From the NCBI RefSeq assembly GCF_029267015.1, contig NZ_JARIEA010000060.1, forward strand, positions 1 through 64,000: 64,000 bases of DNA. The letters are read 5' to 3'. The notes below the pieces were generated by a model that was not told where the DNA came from, made no database searches, and saw only the letters and a list, made by a program, of their open reading frames with translations. This DNA comes from Sporosarcina ureae (lineage in GTDB: Bacteria; Bacillota; Bacilli; Bacillales_A; Planococcaceae). Positions 28,193 through 35,863 of the stretch are shown here, piece after piece. Numbering within the stretch: position 1 is the stretch's first letter; every line of letters starts with the position of its first letter. A program made the translations under genes and the position numbers.

Positions 28193-28227
28193 CTGTTGTC
28201 TGTTGTCTGTTGTCTGTTGTCTTTTGT
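28193..28227 (-). repeat. Heptanucleotide tandem repeat in the operon leader
   Basis: Four perfect copies of CTGTTGT (28193-28220) plus one variant CTTTTGT (28221-28227); on the transcribed strand ACAACAG. They lie between the sigma-A promoter (28251-28279) and the ribosome binding site of the first operon gene, in the untranslated leader, where copy-number change would alter leader length without touching a reading frame. Confidence 0.85.
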
Positions 28228-28250
28228 CTTTTAAATACTCTTCTAGTATT

Positions 28251-28279
28251 ATTATATCACCTACTATTCTAGTATACAA
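28251..28279 (-). promoter_or_regulatory. Sigma-A promoter of the polysaccharide-type operon
   Basis: Minus strand: TTGTAT (28279-28274), 17 nt, TATAAT (28256-28251). About 90 bases of leader separate it from the GTG start at 28164. Confidence 0.75.
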
Positions 28280-28408
28280 TTATATTTTACATATCTTTAG
28301 TCTTAATATACTATGTCACTTTACATAAGTTAGTGTATAATACACCTGTAGGACTATTAGATTATGATATTCTACTCTATCTTAAGTTTCTAGAGAAAGG
28401 TGACTACT

Positions 28409-29293
28409 ATGTCGAAAAAAGTACGACTTATTTGGATGGCGGCGATTTTATTGGTTCTATCTAACTTCATTTGGTTGAAACCTATACTAACTATGCGCGT
28501 TGACCAACCAAAAACTACTTGGCTGTGGCACACATCGCAAATACTTGATCAATCCGATACGATCATTGAATTTATGGATAAAAAGAATGTATCGACACTC
28601 TATTTACAAGTCAATGCAGACATTCCAGACGAAGTGTATCAAGACTTCATTCGTAAAGCTAGCGAGCAGAATATAGAAGTGCATGCACTAGATGGTGCAC
28701 CGCATTGGACGACTGATCAAAAGTCGGTTCAACAGTTCTTCCGTTGGGTGGAGAAATATCAATCTGTTTCAGGTAAAACCGAACAATTTGCAGGTATCCA
28801 CTTAGACATCGAACCGTATATTTTGCCTGTCTGGAACTCTAATTTACAGGAGACCATCGAAAGCTATCAGCAAAATATTCGATTAGCAGCTGGTGAGTCC
28901 GCTCTTCTTGATTTACATTTTGGAATCGATATACCATTTTGGTTCGACAAGACATTCTATTCGAATTCGATGGGTGAAGGTGTTTTATCCGAATGGCTAA
29001 TTGATCAATCCGACAGTATCAACGTCATGGCTTACCGTAACAAGGCAAAAGGACGTAACGGAATGATTAGTTTAGCGCAAAGTGAAATGGACTACGCCAG
29101 TGCTACCGGCAAACAGGCACGGGTAGCCATAGAAACAAGTAAATCTTCTGAAGGCGATTATTTATCTTTCTTCGATAAGAATAATGCGTATATGGAAAAA
29201 CAACTAAAAGAAGTAGAGCGATCTTTTAATCACTCTGAAGAATTCCGTGGAATTGCTGTTCATTCGCTAGAAAGTTGGATGAAACGCAAATAA
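28409..29293 (+). CDS. Secreted or anchored TIM-barrel glycosidase-like protein
   Basis: Encodes 294 residues. An N-terminal hydrophobic helix (about residues 6-24) serves as signal or anchor. The rest looks like a (beta/alpha)8 barrel: VSTLYLQVNADIP, EVHALDGAPHW, then GIHLDIEPY with a D-x-E pair at a strand end as in GH18-like active sites, HFGIDIPFWF, INVMAYRNK and the closing FRGIAVHSLESW. It diverges from the GT2 operon, so trimming or processing of the same polymer is a reasonable guess. GAAAGGTGA lies 5 nt before the ATG. Confidence 0.65.
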   Translation: MSKKVRLIWMAAILLVLSNFIWLKPILTMRVDQPKTTWLWHTSQILDQSDTIIEFMDKKNVSTLYLQVNADIPDEVYQDFIRKASEQNIEVHALDGAPHWTTDQKSVQQFFRWVEKYQSVSGKTEQFAGIHLDIEPYILPVWNSNLQETIESYQQNIRLAAGESALLDLHFGIDIPFWFDKTFYSNSMGEGVLSEWLIDQSDSINVMAYRNKAKGRNGMISLAQSEMDYASATGKQARVAIETSKSSEGDYLSFFDKNNAYMEKQLKEVERSFNHSEEFRGIAVHSLESWMKRK

Positions 29294-29307
29294 CAGATAA
29301 GTACAAC

Positions 29308-29341
29308 AAAAGGCCGTCTCTATCAAATGAGACGGCCTTTT
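29308..29341. terminator. Bidirectional terminator
   Basis: A 13-bp GC-rich stem (29308-29320 with 29329-29341) with A and T flanks between the glycosidase-like gene and the convergent flavin reductase. Confidence 0.9.
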
Positions 29342-29365
29342 TGTATACGTTTAGTGTATGAGTAA

Positions 29366-29878
29366 TTAAGCTTTATTATCTTGATCATAAAATACTGGTG
29401 GTACAGAACCAAACACTCTACGATGATATAACATAGGATCTTTATTTTTCTCTACTTTTAAATCAATTACTTCGCCGATAAGGATTGTATGATCTCCTGC
29501 TTCAATCGTTTGGAAAGTCTTACATTCAAAAACACCGAATGCGTCTTCAATAATCGGTAATCCGTTATCCGACATTTCCCATTCACATGTAGAGAAACGA
29601 TCTTCTACACGGCTCGCAAATGTGCTACACAGTTCTTTTTGATCTCCCGCAAGTACATGTACAGCGAATTTACCACCTTCTGTGAATGCTTTGATAGATG
29701 AAACTCTATGATCTATAGACCATAAGAGAAGCATTGGATCCAAGGATACAGAAGCAAACGAGTTTACTGTCAATCCTACAGGCGTGCCATCTTCAGTTAC
29801 TGCAGTAACTACTGTTACACCAGTGGGGTAATTCCCCATAATCTCTTTGAATAAATTCTGTTGCTCTTCTTTTTTCAT
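29366..29878 (-). CDS. Flavin reductase-domain protein (HpaC-like), copy 1
   Basis: Encodes 170 residues of a flavin reductase-like split-barrel domain: MGNYPTGVTVVTA, LTVNSFASVSLDP, the GDHTILIGEV motif with the conserved His, and a C-terminal MLYHRRVFG. Such proteins make free FADH2/FMNH2 for flavin-dependent monooxygenases. It is very similar along its whole length to the protein at 43173-43676, but no monooxygenase lies beside it. An in-cell backup partner for the HpaB-like enzyme at 43790 is possible. Confidence 0.87.
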   Translation of the reverse strand: MKKEEQQNLFKEIMGNYPTGVTVVTAVTEDGTPVGLTVNSFASVSLDPMLLLWSIDHRVSSIKAFTEGGKFAVHVLAGDQKELCSTFASRVEDRFSTCEWEMSDNGLPIIEDAFGVFECKTFQTIEAGDHTILIGEVIDLKVEKNKDPMLYHRRVFGSVPPVFYDQDNKA

Positions 29879-30090
29879 GAAACATTCTCTCCTTTATTGA
29901 TGAGCCATTTCGAGTAATTTATATAGTCCATTTCTCTAGAAATAGGCAAGTCTATATATATCATAGCACTTCCACTATCTTTCTTCATTTTTCTCAACTC
30001 GTTGTATGTTTTTCTTTCAGCTTATGCGATGCATTCACTTTGTACCATGCTACTTTATTGCCTGTCACTTTAAAGGTACTAAAGCTTTAT

Positions 30091-30113
30091 TTTATAAACC
30101 ACATGTTTATAAA
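30091..30113 (+). promoter_or_regulatory. Inverted repeat upstream of the acidic lipoprotein gene
   Basis: TTTATAAAC and GTTTATAAA, 9-bp perfect arms with a 5-nt centre, 63 bases before the start at 30176. It is AT-rich and could be an operator; no T run follows, so it is not a terminator. The rest of the 297-base gap shows nothing I can name. Confidence 0.4.
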
Positions 30114-30175
30114 TACTAAATTCGGCTATTATAACCGTAGCAAGTCTATCAAACAATTCTAGGAGGATACGTATA

Positions 30176-30400
30176 ATGAATCTAACTACTCTCAAGAAAA
30201 ACAACTTATTCAAAGTGGGAGCAGCGGCAATTCTCTCTGTCGGCGTCCTCAGTGCATGCGGTGACGATGACCCGGTTATTGATGAAAACGATGATGTTGA
30301 CGTAGAAGTAGATCAGCCAGGCGATGTTACACCAAATGATGATGCAGATATGGATGAGCCTGAAGTAGACATGGAACCAGACGATGAAAACAAAGACTAA
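30176..30400 (+). CDS. Small highly acidic lipoprotein, 74 aa
   Basis: An AGGAGGAT site precedes the ATG. The signal peptide (LFKVGAAAILSVGVLSAC) ends in an LSAC lipobox; the mature part is almost only Asp, Glu, Val and Pro (for example DENDDVDVEVDQPGDV) with no predicted fold. It would sit on the outer face of the membrane as a polyanionic tail and could bind divalent cations. A terminator follows. Function unknown. Confidence 0.8.
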   Translation: MNLTTLKKNNLFKVGAAAILSVGVLSACGDDDPVIDENDDVDVEVDQPGDVTPNDDADMDEPEVDMEPDDENKD

Positions 30401-30430
30401 TAAAAAACAATAAATAGTAGAAGCTTAAAA

Positions 30431-30466
30431 TCCCTGAAATCAATTAAAGTATTTCAGGGGTTTTTT
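30431..30466 (+). terminator. Intrinsic terminator of the lipoprotein gene
   Basis: CCCTGAAAT pairs with ATTTCAGGG (30432-30440 with 30451-30459), followed by GTTTTTT. Confidence 0.85.
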
Positions 30467-30619
30467 CTTCCTACTTCTATTTAACTGAATTTTCAGTCCT
30501 TTAAAATGTTTTATTTACAAAAAGTTATATTACGTATAATCTCTAGACATTCATCACAACATGATATGTAGGAGTGCTATTGGTAAAATATGAAAGTCTT
30601 ATACAAGGAGGAGAATACC

Positions 30620-31453
30620 GTGACAGAACACAGACCGCATGAGGATACACAAAAAGGTATTAGTCGTAGAAATTTCATTAAAAATACCGGCTTAGTGGCG
30701 GGAGGTCTAGTTGGTGGATCATTATTTGGTGGTCTATTGACTAACCAGCTACAAAAACCAGATGCACCTATTAACTCAGAAAAAGAAGGCAGCCACTTAT
30801 TGGAAGCACGTACGTTCTTTAGTAATAGCGAAGATTTTCTTATCCTATCTGCTGCTACTGAAAGGTTATTTCCTACAGACGATTTAGGGCCAGGCGCTAT
30901 TGAACTAGGTGTCCCCTACTTTATCGACCGACAGCTAGCTGGCGAATGGGGAATGAATGCAAAAGAATATATGAAAGGTCCGTTTTTGCAGGCAGGTGTG
31001 GTAGACGCATATGAAAGCCAAGCAGATTCGACCCAAGACCAAGGTCCAAATGCCGAAACGCAAGTACCTACACCAGCCTTTAGATATCAGACACCTATGA
31101 CAAGGGGAGATATTTTCATGGAAGGCGTAAAAGCATTGGAACAAACCGCACAGGAGAAATTCGAAACAAACTTCCGTAAGCTAGAGCCGAAACAGCAAGA
31201 TGAGATTTTGCAGATGTTTGACGATGGTAAAGCGAAGATGAACGGTGTCGCTTCGACGACATTCTTTAATCTATTATTACAAACAACTATTGAAGGTGCT
31301 TATGCTGACCCCGTCTATGGTGGGAATCGCAATATGGAAGGCTGGAGGATGAAAGAATTCCCCGGTCCACGTATGAGCTATACAGCGGATATAGAAAAAG
31401 AAGACTTCATCGTAATGAAACCTGAAAGCTTACGAAATTACCAAGGTCATTAA
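30620..31453 (+). CDS. Gluconate 2-dehydrogenase subunit 3-family protein (Tat signal)
   Basis: Encodes 277 residues from a GTG with AAGGAGGAG 6 nt upstream. The N-terminus carries a textbook Tat motif, SRRNFIK, followed by a hydrophobic Gly-rich helix. The mature part contains LSAATERLFPTDDLGPGAIELGVPYFIDRQL, typical of the small subunit of membrane-bound GMC dehydrogenases. It lies 17 bases before the flavoprotein gene and should export that subunit by hitchhiking, since the flavoprotein has no signal of its own. Confidence 0.88.
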   Translation: MTEHRPHEDTQKGISRRNFIKNTGLVAGGLVGGSLFGGLLTNQLQKPDAPINSEKEGSHLLEARTFFSNSEDFLILSAATERLFPTDDLGPGAIELGVPYFIDRQLAGEWGMNAKEYMKGPFLQAGVVDAYESQADSTQDQGPNAETQVPTPAFRYQTPMTRGDIFMEGVKALEQTAQEKFETNFRKLEPKQQDEILQMFDDGKAKMNGVASTTFFNLLLQTTIEGAYADPVYGGNRNMEGWRMKEFPGPRMSYTADIEKEDFIVMKPESLRNYQGH

Positions 31454-31470
31454 AAACAGGAGGAACTCAT

Positions 31471-33216
31471 ATGGTAAAAAAATTAAAAAAGGTAGATGTA
31501 GTCGTAGTAGGAAGCGGCTGGGCAGGTGGAGTAGTTTCTGCAGAGCTGGCCAAGGCCGGATACCAGGTAGTAACGCTTGAACGAGGTAAAAAACAAGATC
31601 GACAAGACTATATAGGAGTTAAAGATGAATTGCGTTATACAGATCGTTACGAAATGATGCAAAACTTATCTCCTGAAACGATTACTTCACGCGTGAAAAT
31701 TGAAGATACCGCTCTCCCTGTCCGAACAAGAGCAGAAATGATGGCTGGGACCGATCTAGGTGGGGGTAGTGTCCACTGGGCAGGTGCTACATATCGCTGG
31801 AGAGCTATCGATTTTGAATTGCGTTCCAAAACTATTGAAAGGTATGGTAAAGAGAAAATTCCTGAAGGCATGACGATTCAAGACTGGGGTATTACATATG
31901 ATGAAATGGAACCTTATTACGATAAGTGGGAGAAAACCGCTGGAATTTCAGGCGAGCCCGATCCACTTGGTGACAAGCGTTCAAGTGATTACCCTAACCC
32001 GCCTATGTTAGCATCACCAGCTGTAAAATTATTCAAAGAAACGACTGAGAGGATGGGTTATCACCCTTTCCAAGTCGCTGCCGGTAACTTATCACAAGCG
32101 TATACTAATCCAGACGGTGAAAAATTAAATGCATGTATGTTCTGCTCTTATTGTACGATGTACGGTTGTGATTTTACGGCTAAATCGGACCCATTGGCTA
32201 CAGTTATTCCGACTGCACGCAAAACCGGAAACTGCGAAATACGCACTAATTCTTTAGTACGTCGAGTTCTGCATAAAGACGGTAAGGCAACCGGTGTTAT
32301 GTTTACTGATACACGTACAGGAATTGAATATGAGCAGCCAGCAGACGTCGTCGTATTAGGTGCATTTTCATTTACTAATAATCGTTTATTGATGCTTTCA
32401 GAAATCGGAAAACAATATGATCCAGCCACACGTAAAGGAACCATTGGCCGCAACTTTAATGGACAATTCAACATCACATTCCTTGGAGCGCGAGGCTACT
32501 TTGAAAATAAAAAGTTTAATCTCTACATGGGAGCAGGTGCTCTGGGTGGTACTTTGAGTGACTTTGCTGGTGATAATTTTGATCACTCTAATGTAGACTT
32601 CATCAACGGTGGCGGTATCGAAATGCGTCAATACGGTGATGGGGCTATTTCTACAAACCACGTCCCAAGCGGCACACCAAAGTGGGGACCTGAGTTCAAG
32701 AAAAACTCAATCCATTATGCGAATCGTTCACTAGTCGCATGGTATACACCTGCTGTTATGTCATGGTGGCATAACTACGTAGATTTGGATCCAACATACA
32801 AAGATGAATACGGAGATCCCCTATTACGTATAACGAATCGTTACACAGATCACGATCGAAATATGGCGAAATTCGGAATCGAGAAATGTAGTGAAATCAT
32901 GAAAGAAATGGGTGCCGATATCATTGACGAGGATGAAGTGCCTGAAGAGTTCGATCATATCTATTCAGGTGGTCACTACGCAGGCGGAATAATTATGGGG
33001 GCGGATCCTGAAACATCTGCAGTGAATAACTACCTTCAAATGTGGGAGATGGATAACTTATTCGTAGTGGGTGGTTCCGCATTTCCTCAATTCGGTGGAC
33101 ATCATCCGACTTCAACCATTGGCGCATTGGCTTATCGTGCAGCAGAAGGTGTAGAGAAGTATTTAAAAGAAGGTGGTCAGCTTGCAGAAGCGAAGCAAGG
33201 GACTTTAAACGCATAA
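31471..33216 (+). CDS. GMC-family oxidoreductase, flavoprotein subunit
   Basis: Encodes 581 residues. The FAD-binding dinucleotide fold is VVVVGSGWAGGVVSAELAKAG with the acidic end ERG; GTDLGGGSVHWAGATYRW and the C-terminal FVVGGSAFPQFGGHHPTSTIGALAYRAA are diagnostic of the GMC/gluconate 2-dehydrogenase group. It oxidises a polyol, sugar acid or similar alcohol at the membrane face. No cytochrome c subunit is encoded nearby, so electrons may go directly to menaquinone or to an unlinked cytochrome. Substrate unknown. Confidence 0.88.
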   Translation: MVKKLKKVDVVVVGSGWAGGVVSAELAKAGYQVVTLERGKKQDRQDYIGVKDELRYTDRYEMMQNLSPETITSRVKIEDTALPVRTRAEMMAGTDLGGGSVHWAGATYRWRAIDFELRSKTIERYGKEKIPEGMTIQDWGITYDEMEPYYDKWEKTAGISGEPDPLGDKRSSDYPNPPMLASPAVKLFKETTERMGYHPFQVAAGNLSQAYTNPDGEKLNACMFCSYCTMYGCDFTAKSDPLATVIPTARKTGNCEIRTNSLVRRVLHKDGKATGVMFTDTRTGIEYEQPADVVVLGAFSFTNNRLLMLSEIGKQYDPATRKGTIGRNFNGQFNITFLGARGYFENKKFNLYMGAGALGGTLSDFAGDNFDHSNVDFINGGGIEMRQYGDGAISTNHVPSGTPKWGPEFKKNSIHYANRSLVAWYTPAVMSWWHNYVDLDPTYKDEYGDPLLRITNRYTDHDRNMAKFGIEKCSEIMKEMGADIIDEDEVPEEFDHIYSGGHYAGGIIMGADPETSAVNNYLQMWEMDNLFVVGGSAFPQFGGHHPTSTIGALAYRAAEGVEKYLKEGGQLAEAKQGTLNA

Positions 33217-33268
33217 CAAAATATCTGGTTCTATCGTCTATTTATGTACTTATTGAATTCACATACTC

Positions 33269-33311
33269 AAAAATCCAGATTCGCAGTGCAACACTGCGAA
33301 TCTGGATTTTT
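33269..33311 (+). terminator. Terminator of the GMC operon
   Basis: A 20-bp perfect stem (33269-33288 with 33292-33311) with a 3-nt loop and T5. Its right end abuts the start of the duplicated fragment at 33309. Confidence 0.92.
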
Positions 33312-33459
33312 CTTCATCGTACATTAGAAGCGACAATTCCTAATCGATCACGTTCAATTGCACCCAACTTGTACATATGTTGACGGAAACAAGACATGAC
33401 AAACGCGTGCATGTTGGCTTGTGTTACGTAATAAACAAATCATGGATGGCGATGATTAC
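33309..33459 (-). pseudogene. Duplicated 3' fragment of the NAD(P)H-binding gene (left repeat)
   Basis: Nearly identical (two mismatches in the first ~125 bases, a third near the end) to 53695-53867, the 3' end of the intact gene at 53700-55136, in the same orientation. It lacks 22 bases, lost between imperfect 9-bp repeats (AACCATGGA and AATCATGGA in the intact copy), which breaks the frame. About 50 C-terminal codons are represented; the rest of the gene is absent. It ends where a TRAP permease remnant begins. Confidence 0.92.
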
Positions 33460-33672
33460 AGCAACAAGCAATATATCCAACCCTATAAAAGGAAATAAAG
33501 CTTTATAAATACTTTTCAATGAAACATCCTTTGGAACTACACCCTTCATTGTAAATAATCCCATAGCAATTAGTATAGCAATCATTACAATAATTGGAGG
33601 CATTTGCAGTTCGCCCACAATCGCTACAAGTTCACGAGTAACTCCTGAAAAAGATAATAACTCACTAAACAA
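33455..33672 (-). pseudogene. Decayed TRAP transporter large permease (DctM) C-terminal remnant
   Basis: The reading frame encodes SFSGVTRELVAIVGELQMPP joined to GLFTMKGVVPKDVSLKSIYK and ALFPFIGLDILLVAVI, the C-terminal signature of DctM-type permeases (normally ...PPVGLNLFVxKGV...). About 55 residues between these blocks are missing, the N-terminal ~300 residues are gone, and the true C-terminus is replaced by the out-of-frame NAD(P)H-binding gene fragment (ending IAIHDLFIT). It is not a copy of the intact DctM at 45634, whose C-terminus is different. Confidence 0.75.
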
Positions 33673-34242
33673 TGACCATTTTAGGATAACAGAATTTATT
33701 AGACATATAAGCGAATTGTATTATGAATTGGCGATGGCAATTGTATTAGTGCACTATAACGAACGGATTCCAACTATTAAGTACTTGTGAAAACGATTGA
33801 AATGCAACCAGAATAATGTATGGTGTCCATAAGTAAAAGAGAGGATCTCTTGGTAGATATGCGGGGTCAAAATCAGAGATCTGTAGAAGTCTTTGTTACC
33901 AACGTACGTTTGTCCTGACTAGTGATGGCTATTCAACCATTGAGCAGCAGTGCAATGCTTCAATGCTTACTCAAATGTTTTCTAACCAAATGATGCACGA
34001 TGCCGGATCGGATGTTGCACAACGTTACTTACTTCATAAAGCGTATAATCTTTTTTAAATTATTACTCTTAAATTCTATACATGTTTGTATTTTTAAAAA
34101 AGCTATTATGGTCTCTATTCTCTTAAATAATTAAATAGTAAACATTCAACATCAACCTTTTAATACCTCTACATCTATATTTACAGATAATACAAGATAT
34201 TAAGGTGTATATGATACATACAAAACATAATTCAAAATTATA
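33673..34242. other. 570-base region without an assignable gene
   Basis: Likely decayed sequence. On the plus strand a 70-codon open stretch (about 33838-34059) has natural-looking composition (QRTFVLTSDGYSTIEQQC, then MFSNQMMHDAGSDVAQRYLL) but no start codon with a ribosome site and no family I recognise. A second open stretch ends near 33790. Neither continues as a whole protein. Confidence 0.45.
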
Positions 34243-34545
34243 TTAAATACAGCAAGACTCTTGCTTCATAAATAATAAAACAAAAGCATCCTCCAAGTAA
34301 GCTTCTACTTCAGTCTTCAGCTCTTCATCGTCTATTTGTTCTAGTTTTTTTGTATTTACTCGTTTACTTTGATTATGCTCTAAGAAAAAAATTAGATTTT
34401 TACGTCGTTCTGATCTGTTTTCCATTCCATACTTTTGAAAAAGTGAATCTATTTTTATACATAAGATTTTATTTAACCCATACTTTTGATTACACTGATT
34501 AACGAATGCCGTATCTACTAAGCGAACTATTTCTTCATTCGACAT
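34243..34545 (-). CDS. Hypothetical protein, 100 aa
   Basis: The ATG at 34545 has GGAGTGG 6 nt upstream and begins just after the stop of the MFS gene, so the two are probably cotranscribed. The product is soluble, charged and probably helical (SNEEIVRLVDTAFVNQCNQK, then SERRKNLIFFLEHN), with an acidic C-terminal half and a CC pair near the end. I do not recognise it; it could be an accessory protein of the transporter. Confidence 0.6.
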   Translation of the reverse strand: MSNEEIVRLVDTAFVNQCNQKYGLNKILCIKIDSLFQKYGMENRSERRKNLIFFLEHNQSKRVNTKKLEQIDDEELKTEVEAYLEDAFVLLFMKQESCCI

Positions 34546-34547
34546 TA

Positions 34548-35801
34548 TTATCCACTCCATTCATTTCTAGTTGATTGACTCTTTGTTTGCTTTAGTAAAA
34601 GAATTACAATCACCATTAGTGCTGCAATAAATATCCATCCATATGAAAAGGAACCACTTGTATCTACGATATAACCAAACAGCGGCGGAATAATCAAAAC
34701 ACCCCACGAGCTGATTGTTATAGTAACGCCTGTAGCGAGACCAGATTTCTCTTTTTGTACTAGCTCCACTATTATCGTCATCCAGACACCATTATAGCCA
34801 GATATAGAAAAACCGAAAATAAAGACTGTAAGCAAAATAACAATAAGAGGTGTTGTTGGTTGAAACAAAGCACATACTAACGCACATGTTCCAGTTATAA
34901 CCGTTACAATGAACATAATAACCATTCGATTTCCCGCAAACATTCGATCACTAATCACGCCCCAAGCCACTCTTCCGATTGACCCTCCAACTTCAACTAA
35001 TACGAGTAATAGTCCTGCTAAAACAAGTGTCGTTTTAAGTTCTTCAAATGCGAATAAAATGATGTATGTAGTTAAGCATAATTGTGCTCCCTGTAATCCC
35101 ATTGCACTGATACTTAGTAAAAGAACTGGTTTATTTTTTATAATTGCTCGAAAATCGTCTTTAAACTCTTTTTTATTTATTGAGGACGTTTTCTTTATTG
35201 TAGACTCTGGTGCATCTTGATAGTAATGAGCCACTAATGCTCCTATAACTAACAGTAACAAACAGCTGATGAACAAAGATGGACGCCATCCAAATTCTTT
35301 GGCTAAAGGCAATAATAACAGCGCAGCCAATGCAGATCCCACTGTAATGCCCATCTGCTTAATCCCCATCGCGGTACCACGGCTTCGTTGAGGGAACCAA
35401 TAGAGAATTCCTCGATTAGTAGTTGGATGCATAGCCGCATACGCTCCACCACCTACTACTACAACTAAAAGCATTACGAAGAAGTTAGTAGAGAATGAAA
35501 TTAAAACAAAGCTTATTGCCAACAGTAATATTGTCGTAAACAATTGCTTTTTAGATCCTAAACGATCTACTAGCAAACCAGATGGGATTGCGGCCAAAGA
35601 TTGCCCTAGAAAAAGAGCAGCAGGTATAAACCCAATCTGTGTATTAGAAAGTGCTAAATCTTTACTGATTAAAATTGTCAAAGGAGCTAAGCTTCTTCCA
35701 ACGAAAGATACCATGACTTGAGCAATTAACAACCAAAGCAGCATCTTCCATGCCATATGTAGCGTAGTTTCTTTAGATTGTCCATTCATCATTCGGATCA
35801 T
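34548..35801 (-). CDS. MFS transporter, probably organic/aromatic acid carrier
   Basis: Encodes 417 residues and 12 helices. Motif A is GLLVDRLGSKKQLF; there is no drug-antiporter motif C. The pattern MHPTTNRGILYWFPQRSRGTAMGIKQ after helix 4 resembles anion:cation symporters and aromatic-acid or nitrate/nitrite-type MFS carriers. It lies downstream of the catabolic operon behind a terminator, and may import a pathway substrate or export an intermediate. Start chosen at the first of several nearby ATG codons; ribosome site weak. Confidence 0.78.
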   Translation of the reverse strand: MIRMMNGQSKETTLHMAWKMLLWLLIAQVMVSFVGRSLAPLTILISKDLALSNTQIGFIPAALFLGQSLAAIPSGLLVDRLGSKKQLFTTILLLAISFVLISFSTNFFVMLLVVVVGGGAYAAMHPTTNRGILYWFPQRSRGTAMGIKQMGITVGSALAALLLLPLAKEFGWRPSLFISCLLLLVIGALVAHYYQDAPESTIKKTSSINKKEFKDDFRAIIKNKPVLLLSISAMGLQGAQLCLTTYIILFAFEELKTTLVLAGLLLVLVEVGGSIGRVAWGVISDRMFAGNRMVIMFIVTVITGTCALVCALFQPTTPLIVILLTVFIFGFSISGYNGVWMTIIVELVQKEKSGLATGVTITISSWGVLIIPPLFGYIVDTSGSFSYGWIFIAALMVIVILLLKQTKSQSTRNEWSG

Positions 35802-35821
35802 CTCATTTACTTTCTATAATG

Positions 35822-35858
35822 AAAAAGAGAGCGCTGACAATCAGCAAACTCTCTTTTT
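35822..35858 (-). terminator. Terminator after the 3-hydroxyanthranilate operon
   Basis: A 10-bp outer stem (35822-35831 with 35849-35858) plus an inner GCTGA/TCAGC stem, right after the hydratase stop, with T-rich sequence on the minus strand. Confidence 0.82.
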
Positions 35859-35863
35859 ATCTG

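Noticed and set aside
28094-28279. 61-codon open frame over the heptanucleotide repeat
   Set aside because: It covers the promoter, leader and start of the 361-aa gene; its QQTTDNRQQ-like product is just the repeat translated.
33309-33459. Duplicated fragment as an insertion sequence end or phage attachment site
   Set aside because: It is the coding tail of the gene at 53700, with no terminal inverted repeats, tRNA gene or integrase nearby.
33778-33796. cre-like GTGAAAACGATTGAAA
   Set aside because: Three mismatches to the consensus and no intact downstream gene.
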